DNA from: Candidatus Fermentibacteraceae bacterium
GTDB lineage: Bacteria; Fermentibacterota; Fermentibacteria; Fermentibacterales; JCC-6
NCBI GenBank assembly: GCA_021162285.1
Contig: JAGGYZ010000055.1
Location: forward strand, 1 to 19,381
Length of the DNA: 19,381 nt
Reading direction: 5' to 3'
The notes beneath the pieces were generated by a model that saw only the letters and a program-made list of their open reading frames with translations, searched no databases and was not told where the DNA came from. The number at the start of each line of letters is the position of its first letter. The first letter of the stretch is position 1. The position numbers were made by a program, and so were the translations under genes. Below, in pieces: positions 14,112 through 19,381 of this stretch.

Positions 14112-15293
14112 ATGGACATCTTTCAGAAGTGTTTCGATTACGACCGGCCTGAAAAGGTAAAGGCAATGGGGCTGTATCCTTACTTTGTTCCTCTGCAGGG
14201 GCATGTAGGGGCAGAAATGGAGATAGGCGGGCACTCCCTTATCATGCTTGGCTCTAATAACTATCTGGGGCTGACCGACAACCCGTATGTAATGGAGAAA
14301 TCCCGTGAAGCAATTACCAAGTATGGAACAGGGTGTACAGGCAGCAGATTCCTCAACGGAACTCTTGATATACACCTTGAGCTTGAGGAGAGATTAACAA
14401 AGTTTCTTAAAAAAGAAGCTTGTCTTACGTACAGTACAGGATTTCAGGCTAATCTTGGAACCATAGGAACTCTCGGCGCCAGGGGAGACATCATCTATCT
14501 GGACAGGAAGAATCACGCCTCCATTATTGACGGAGCCAGAATGAGTTACGGAGAGGTTGTTAAATACAGACACAACGACCTTGAGCATCTCCGGGATATT
14601 CTTGAAAAGCATACAGGTGAACCTGGTATGATCATCACCGACGGTGTGTTCAGCATGGAAGGCGATCTTGCAAAAATCAACGGTCTTGCCGATCTTGCTG
14701 AGGAATTCGGTGTTCGACTTCTGGTAGACGATGCCCACGGAGTAGGTGCCATGGGTGCCACAGGAATGGGTACTGCGGAACACCTGGGGTGTCATGACAG
14801 GGTTGATGTTCTGATTGGAACCTTCAGTAAGTCGTTCGCCTGTATCGGTGGATTCGCTGCAGGTCCGGCAGGTGTTATCAGTTACCTCAGGCACAACGCC
14901 AGAACAAACATTTTCAGTGCCAGCCTTCCGCCTGCTGCTGTTGCAACTGTTATTGCCGCACTGGACATCATTGAAAAGGAGCCGGAACTTCTGACGAAGG
15001 TACACCATGCAGCTGAAAGGTGTCGTAACGGTCTCGCTGACCTCGGGTTCAATATAGGGCACAGCGAGGCTCCTATTATTCCTGTATTTATAGGCGAGGA
15101 CCTCGACTGTTTCCGTGTGTGGAAAGATATGTTTGATAACGGTGTGTTTACCAATCCGGTTATTTCGCCTGCAGTTGAGCCAGGAGGCGCCATGCTGCGT
15201 ACCAGTTATATGGCAAGCCATACTGATGACATGATAGACCGCGCTCTGGATGTGTTTGAAAAGGTTGGCCGCAAGCATCACTTGATTGGATGA
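14112..15293 (+). CDS. Serine palmitoyltransferase-like PLP enzyme (alpha-oxoamine synthase family)
   Basis: A 393-residue PLP enzyme of the family that holds serine palmitoyltransferase, KBL and BioF. It condenses an amino acid with an acyl-CoA or acyl-ACP. The PLP lysine is Lys240 in TFSKSFACIGGF; the Schiff-base Asp and His lie in LLVDDAHGVG (Asp206/207, His209), with His135 in the NHAS stacking position. The TFSKSF pattern is closer to SPT than to the KBL motif TLGKALGG as I know it. The divergent SDR and the following GNAT-fold gene form the enzyme set expected for ceramide synthesis. ATG 14112 has a GGGTGA site. BioF or KBL activity on alanine or glycine cannot be excluded. Confidence 0.82.
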   Translation: MDIFQKCFDYDRPEKVKAMGLYPYFVPLQGHVGAEMEIGGHSLIMLGSNNYLGLTDNPYVMEKSREAITKYGTGCTGSRFLNGTLDIHLELEERLTKFLKKEACLTYSTGFQANLGTIGTLGARGDIIYLDRKNHASIIDGARMSYGEVVKYRHNDLEHLRDILEKHTGEPGMIITDGVFSMEGDLAKINGLADLAEEFGVRLLVDDAHGVGAMGATGMGTAEHLGCHDRVDVLIGTFSKSFACIGGFAAGPAGVISYLRHNARTNIFSASLPPAAVATVIAALDIIEKEPELLTKVHHAAERCRNGLADLGFNIGHSEAPIIPVFIGEDLDCFRVWKDMFDNGVFTNPVISPAVEPGGAMLRTSYMASHTDDMIDRALDVFEKVGRKHHLIG

Positions 15294-15297
15294 CAGC

Positions 15298-16419
15298 ATG
15301 AACTACACAGTAGAAAAGGTTAACAGCCGGAAAACAAGAAAAGAATTCATCATGCTTCCCTTCAGCATCAACAAAGATGATCCCCACTGGGTACCGCCGC
15401 TGCTGATGAATGTGAGGCAGCTCATGGACAGCAAACATCCTTTTCATGAGCACGCAGATGTGGAGTTCTACGTCGCACGGAATTCGGGTGGAAAGGTAGT
15501 TGGCAGAATCAGTGCCTGCGTAAACAGGACACACAACGAATACCACAACGAAAAAACAGGCTTTTTTGGTTTTCTGGAATGCGAAAACGACAGTGAACTT
15601 GCCGGTCTTCTTCTTTCAACGGCGGAGAACTACGTAAAAGCTGCAGGTATGGAAAGCATACGCGGTCCTTTCAACCTTTCCACAAACGAGGAGTGTGGCC
15701 TGCTTGTTGAAGGATTTGATACCGATCCCAGGCTTATGATGACCCACAACCCGAAGTGGCTTGGCGGGCTTGTGGAACAGGCCGGTTACAGCAAGCTCAT
15801 GGATCTTCTTGCCTACTGGCTTGACGGAGACAGTGATAAGTTCGAAAAGCTGTTCAGAATCGCAGCTATGGTTGAGAAACGCGGTGAATGGAAGGTTCGG
15901 GGTATCAACCTCAAAGATCTCAGCAACGACATGAGAAAGATCATGGATGTGTACAATGAGTGCTGGGGTGAAAACTGGGGTTTCGTGCCTATGTCAGCCA
16001 GAGAGTTTGCCGCTATGGTCGATGAGTTGAAGATGCTTGTTACACCGGAACTCACGCCAATTGTAGAGCTGAACGGTGAAGTTGTTGCATTCGGAGTGGC
16101 TCTTCCCGACGCGAACATTGCGTTCAAAAAGGGAAAAGGCAGAGCGATTCCATCAATTCTTGCTCTCAAGGTTCCACCATTCAAGGTAAACATCGACAGG
16201 GTAAGAGTTCTTCTCATGGGTGTGAAAAAAGAGCACAGGAACAAAGGTCTTGAGGCTCTTGTAATAGACCGCATGATTAGAAACAGCAAAAAAATGGGTA
16301 TGGGCAGGGGAGAGCTTTCATGGATACTTGAGAACAACCGTGAGATGAGAGCTATTCTTGAAAAACAGATGAATGCCGACCTCTACAAACGGTACAGGAT
16401 CTACAACAAGGAATTTTAA
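15298..16419 (+). CDS. GNAT-fold N-acyltransferase, candidate bacterial ceramide synthase
   Basis: A 373-residue protein of the acyl-CoA N-acyltransferase superfamily. The N-terminal part holds family blocks: DDPHWVPPLL, FHEHADVEFYVA, NEYHNEKTGFFGFLEC, GMESIRGPFNLSTNEECGLL. The C-terminal GNAT core shows VKKEHRNKGLEALVIDRMI (acetyl-CoA loop region) and ELSWILENNREMRAILEK. The ATG lies four bases after the SPT-like stop; an upstream TTG at 15286 would add four residues. The stop overlaps the alaS ATG (TAATG). In ceramide-making bacteria a GNAT-fold enzyme N-acylates the SPT product; this neighbour relation makes that job likely but unproven. Other N-acyl transfers remain possible. Confidence 0.72.
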   Translation: MNYTVEKVNSRKTRKEFIMLPFSINKDDPHWVPPLLMNVRQLMDSKHPFHEHADVEFYVARNSGGKVVGRISACVNRTHNEYHNEKTGFFGFLECENDSELAGLLLSTAENYVKAAGMESIRGPFNLSTNEECGLLVEGFDTDPRLMMTHNPKWLGGLVEQAGYSKLMDLLAYWLDGDSDKFEKLFRIAAMVEKRGEWKVRGINLKDLSNDMRKIMDVYNECWGENWGFVPMSAREFAAMVDELKMLVTPELTPIVELNGEVVAFGVALPDANIAFKKGKGRAIPSILALKVPPFKVNIDRVRVLLMGVKKEHRNKGLEALVIDRMIRNSKKMGMGRGELSWILENNREMRAILEKQMNADLYKRYRIYNKEF

Positions 16420-18191
16420 TGACAGAGCGGGAACTTGTTAACCTTTACATCAGTTTTTTTGAAGGCAAAGGCCACAAAAGAATTGCAGGAGCTTCTGTAA
16501 TCCCCGAGAACGATTCCACAATTCTTTTCACACCTGCCGGTATGCAGCCGCTTGTTCCCTACCTGCTGGGTGAAAAGCATCCCCAGGGGAGCAGGCTTGT
16601 GAATGTGCAGAAGTGCATAAGAACCGGCGATATTGAAGAGGTCGGAGACGACACACACCTTACTTTTTTCAGGATGCTGGGCAACTGGTCCCTTGGAAGT
16701 TATTTCAAGCGGGAAGCAATTCTGTGGAGCTTTGAATTTCTTACTGGAAAAGAATGGCTCGGGTTTGACCCGGAAAAAATCAGTGTAACTGTGTTTGCCG
16801 GAGAAGATGACATTCCTGCAGACGCTGAAGCCCGTTCAATCTGGCTTGAAGCAGGTATTCCCGAAGAGCGGATACACAGTTTTGGAATGAAGGACAACTG
16901 GTGGGGTCCTACCGGAGCAACCGGCCCCTGCGGTCCAGACACTGAAATGTTCTTTGACACCGGGAAAGAGCCCTGCGGTGATAGCTGCAAGCCTGGATGC
17001 TCATGCGGAAAGTACTTCGAAGTCTGGAATGATGTATTCATGGAGTATCGAAAGACGGAGACAGGCGTGTACGAGCCTCTTGCACAGAAAAATGTTGATA
17101 CCGGCATGGGTGTTGAGAGAACTGTGGCAATGCTGGGCGGTTATGGAACAGTTTACGATATCGGTGTTCTTAAAAGCCTCATAGACAAAATCAGAACCCT
17201 TTCAAAAGCAGACGGAACAACGAAATCTGAAAGGGTAATTGCAGATCACATTCGATCAGCCACCCATATTCTCGGTGACGATCAGGGGGTAGTTCCCTCT
17301 AATGTCGATCAGGGATACGTTCTCAGAAGGCTTATCAGGCTTGCGATAAGGCACGGAATGAAGCTTGAGATACCAGGGGGATTTTTAACGCAGCTGGCTG
17401 TCATGGTAATTGAAGCCGAGGGGGAAGACTACCCGGAGCTTTTGCGCAACAGAGCAGTTATTCTCAGCGAGCTTGAGAGGGAAGAAAAGCTCTTTGGTGA
17501 GACACTTCAGGCAGGACTGAAACAGTTCAACAAGATGCTGCCAAATCTGTTGAAGAACCCCAGCAGAACCGTTGCCGGCAGACTGGCATTCAAACTCTAC
17601 GATACCTACGGTTTTCCTGTGGAGCTTACAGCAGATCTTGCTGCTGAGAACGGCATGTCTGTAGACATGGACGGGTACAACAAGGCTTTTGAAAAACACA
17701 GACAGCTGTCTAAACAGGGTGCTGAAAAGAAGTTCAAAGGCGGCCTGGCCGACAACAGTGAAATGGTTACAAAACTTCACACAGCCACACATCTGCTTCA
17801 CGCAGCTCTAAGAAAAGTGCTGGGTGAAACGGTTCAGCAGAAAGGCAGCAACATAACGGCTGAAAGGCTCAGATTTGATTTCCTGTACGGCGAAAAAATG
17901 ACCGACGAACAGAAGCTGGAAGTTGAAGCCCTTGTTAACGATGCAATAAATGCTGAAGTACCGGTTGTTATGAAAGAAATGTCTCCTGATGAAGCTGAAG
18001 CCACAGGTGCTCTGGGTTTTTTCAAAGACAAGTACGGTGACATTGTAAAGGTTTACTCAATAGGCAGTTATTCAACAGAGATCTGCGGCGGGCCGCATGT
18101 AAACAACACCTCGGAACTGGGCAGATTCCGTCTGGTTTCCGAGAAGAGCTCCTCCAGAGGGGTAAGACGGATCAAGGCAGTTCTTGAATGA
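16419..18191 (+). CDS. alaS: Alanyl-tRNA synthetase, short form lacking the C-Ala domain
   Basis: Charges tRNA(Ala). The 590-residue product has the class II core, with motif 2 around DDTHLTFFRMLGNWSLGSYF and motif 3 at GMGVERTVAML. The editing domain has its full zinc site: His454 and His458 (HTATH), then Cys556 and His560 (CGGPH). It ends with GVRRIKAVLE, the usual end of the editing domain, so the C-terminal C-Ala domain of common AlaRS (about 870 residues) is missing. A Cys cluster, C186-x3-C-x3-C-x-C196 in the catalytic domain, may bind an extra zinc. The ATG overlaps the upstream stop and the stop overlaps the next ATG (ATGA). Short AlaRS of this kind is known from some uncultured lineages. 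Confidence 0.92.
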   Translation: MTERELVNLYISFFEGKGHKRIAGASVIPENDSTILFTPAGMQPLVPYLLGEKHPQGSRLVNVQKCIRTGDIEEVGDDTHLTFFRMLGNWSLGSYFKREAILWSFEFLTGKEWLGFDPEKISVTVFAGEDDIPADAEARSIWLEAGIPEERIHSFGMKDNWWGPTGATGPCGPDTEMFFDTGKEPCGDSCKPGCSCGKYFEVWNDVFMEYRKTETGVYEPLAQKNVDTGMGVERTVAMLGGYGTVYDIGVLKSLIDKIRTLSKADGTTKSERVIADHIRSATHILGDDQGVVPSNVDQGYVLRRLIRLAIRHGMKLEIPGGFLTQLAVMVIEAEGEDYPELLRNRAVILSELEREEKLFGETLQAGLKQFNKMLPNLLKNPSRTVAGRLAFKLYDTYGFPVELTADLAAENGMSVDMDGYNKAFEKHRQLSKQGAEKKFKGGLADNSEMVTKLHTATHLLHAALRKVLGETVQQKGSNITAERLRFDFLYGEKMTDEQKLEVEALVNDAINAEVPVVMKEMSPDEAEATGALGFFKDKYGDIVKVYSIGSYSTEICGGPHVNNTSELGRFRLVSEKSSSRGVRRIKAVLE

Positions 18192-19081
18192 TACACATAC
18201 TTCTCGCTGTTCTTGCAGCATCAGATTATTCTGGAACCTGGGAAACCACCTACGGAGATATGGTTCTGGAGCAGACAGGCACTACAGTTACAGGCTGGTA
18301 CAGCTACGGAAGCATGTCTTCCGTTGATGGAACTGTTTCTGAAGAAAGTGGAAAGCTTGTTTTTACCTACACAGAGACGGATGCTTCAGGCAGAGGCTGG
18401 TTTCTGCTTTCAGAAAACGGTAATTCATTTACCGGCCAGTGGAAAGCTGACGGAGACACAAACTGGAGCGACTGGGAGGGTAATCGAATAGCAGGAGAGC
18501 CTTCAACGTGGGTTGTTATTCTGGAGGCAGAGTGGCAGGAATCCATGCGCGAGAACGAGTATTCCTTCGGTGAGATGCTCGACGCCTGGCTGGGCAGACT
18601 TCCAGGTGTGCAGATAAGACACCGGTATGTTCACGACCTGGAAGATATTCAGAACTTCTGTGCCGAAGCAGCAGTTCTTCCAGGTGATGTGTACCTGATT
18701 TTTGCTTCCCACGGAACATCTGCTGGAATTTCCCTGAACTCGGGCACTGTTTCTCCCCGGGAGCTTGCTGACGCCATTTTTCCAATGACAAACCTGCAGC
18801 TGGTGCATTTCAGCAGCTGCGAGGTTATGGCAGGCAGCACAGATGAGACCATACTCAGTTCCCGATCAAACTGGAAAGACGGCTTCGCCGTTTCAGGCTA
18901 CACTACTTCAGTAGACTGGGGTGGCAGTGCTGTAATCGAATTCTACTATTTCAACCAGATACTGGAGAACGGGCTTACCCCGGTTCAGGCTGCCAGGGCC
19001 CTTCAGACCGATATCCGGTTTTCAGGTACCAGTTCCACAAGATACATGGATGGTGCCGGTTTTCAGATACAGACACCGTAA
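18188..19081 (+). CDS. Exported caspase-like (clan CD/CHAT-type) protein with N-terminal beta domain
   Basis: A 297-residue protein with a short signal-like N-terminus (MIHILLAVLAAS). Residues about 13-100 form a beta-rich domain with repeated Gly/Trp turns, such as YSGTWETTYGDMVLEQTG and FTGQWKADGD, lipocalin-like in pattern. About 107-297 holds a caspase-fold core: strand YLIFASHGTSAG with His175 and strand LVHFSSCEVMAG with Cys211, the His-Cys dyad of clan CD peptidases. A following GFAVSGYTTSVDWGG fits that fold. The ATG overlaps the alaS stop by four bases. Function is unknown; it may process envelope or secreted proteins, or be an inactive signalling form. It is followed 24 bp later by an M42 peptidase. 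Confidence 0.68.
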   Translation: MIHILLAVLAASDYSGTWETTYGDMVLEQTGTTVTGWYSYGSMSSVDGTVSEESGKLVFTYTETDASGRGWFLLSENGNSFTGQWKADGDTNWSDWEGNRIAGEPSTWVVILEAEWQESMRENEYSFGEMLDAWLGRLPGVQIRHRYVHDLEDIQNFCAEAAVLPGDVYLIFASHGTSAGISLNSGTVSPRELADAIFPMTNLQLVHFSSCEVMAGSTDETILSSRSNWKDGFAVSGYTTSVDWGGSAVIEFYYFNQILENGLTPVQAARALQTDIRFSGTSSTRYMDGAGFQIQTP

Positions 19082-19105
19082 ACAGCATTTAGAAAGAGGC
19101 TTCAG

Positions 19106-19381
19106 ATGGATTTACTTAGAAGACTGTGTGAGGTAGACGGCGTTTCAGGCAGGGAAGATGCCGTTGTTGAAATGATTAGAAAGGACCTTGAAGGTTTTGC
19201 GGACGAGATAAGAACCGATGCCATGAAGAACGTCACTGCGGTAAAGTACGGTACCCGGGGTGAGAACAGACCCCGAATAATGCTTGCCGGTCACATAGAT
19301 GAAATAGGTTTTATCATCTACAACATAGACGAGAATGGATTTGCATCGGTAGCCCCTGTTGGTGGCTGGAGTGCATCATCC
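19106..19381 (+). CDS. M42-family aminopeptidase/endoglucanase-like peptidase, N-terminal part
   Basis: The first 92 codons of a peptidase of family M42, which runs off the window. MDLLRRLCEVDGVSGRED is the typical start, and AGHIDEIGF carries the His-Asp metal-binding motif of these co-catalytic zinc or cobalt aminopeptidases. The ATG follows GAGG with a six-base gap. It is 24 bp downstream of the caspase-like gene and is probably the last visible member of the same operon. The ligands beyond residue 92 cannot be judged. Confidence 0.87.
   Translation, partial: MDLLRRLCEVDGVSGREDAVVEMIRKDLEGFADEIRTDAMKNVTAVKYGTRGENRPRIMLAGHIDEIGFIIYNIDENGFASVAPVGGWSASS

Noticed and set aside
14394..15299. 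Long open frame on the minus strand across the SPT-like gene (301 codons)
   Set aside because: The plus-strand protein has clear PLP motifs over the same stretch; the antisense product shows no family features.
16419..19081. AlaRS truncated by a frameshift, with the next gene as its lost C-terminus
   Set aside because: The protein ends at the normal editing-domain boundary, and the following protein has a signal peptide and a caspase-like fold, not C-Ala.

Overview
The window looks like chromosomal DNA from an uncultured, probably anaerobic, diderm bacterium. It carries Kdo and LPS-transport genes (kdsC end, kdsD, lptC, lptA, lptB) followed by rpoN, the neighbourhood typical of LPS-bearing bacteria. 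Other genes are unusual for a model bacterium: an archaeal-type GatD, an adenosine-specific kinase-family protein, a short alanyl-tRNA synthetase, a membrane-anchored reductive-dehalogenase homologue and a cyclase-TPR fusion. An FCB-group or Fermentibacterota-like lineage is my guess, but no marker here settles it. Most genes sit in tightly packed strings with 1-8 bp overlaps.

Region 1 (1-6770, plus strand) reads as one long operon: kdsC(partial)-kdsD-lptC-lptA-lptB-rpoN-gatD-adenosine-specific kinase family. The first five genes make the Kdo precursor and move LPS to the outer membrane. LptC appears to be a lipoprotein and LptA is about twice the usual length. Region 2 (6798-9740, minus strand) holds a small ferritin-like diiron protein and a large soluble adenylate/guanylate cyclase joined to a TolB/FlgO-like domain and TPRs. 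Region 3 (9872-12028, plus strand) is divergent from the cyclase and holds a transmembrane reductive-dehalogenase homologue, a CoA-binding Rossmann protein and a MaoC-type hydratase.

Region 4 (12029-13029) is an AT-richer patch with a gene-poor 224 bp stretch and a putative zinc metalloprotease on the minus strand; it may be acquired DNA. Region 5 (13063-19381) is a divergent pair of transcription units. An SDR-family NAD-dependent epimerase/reductase runs left. A serine-palmitoyltransferase-like enzyme, a GNAT-fold acyltransferase, a short AlaRS, an exported caspase-like protein and the start of an M42 peptidase run right. The SDR, SPT-like and GNAT-fold genes are the set expected for bacterial ceramide (sphingolipid) synthesis, so this cell may build both LPS and sphingolipid.

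The leads most worth following are the candidate ceramide cluster, the dehalogenase homologue anchored by transmembrane helices, the bacterial GatD with no GatE beside it, and the caspase-like protein translationally coupled to a C-Ala-less AlaRS. No tRNA, rRNA, CRISPR array, insertion sequence or convincing rho-independent terminator was seen.
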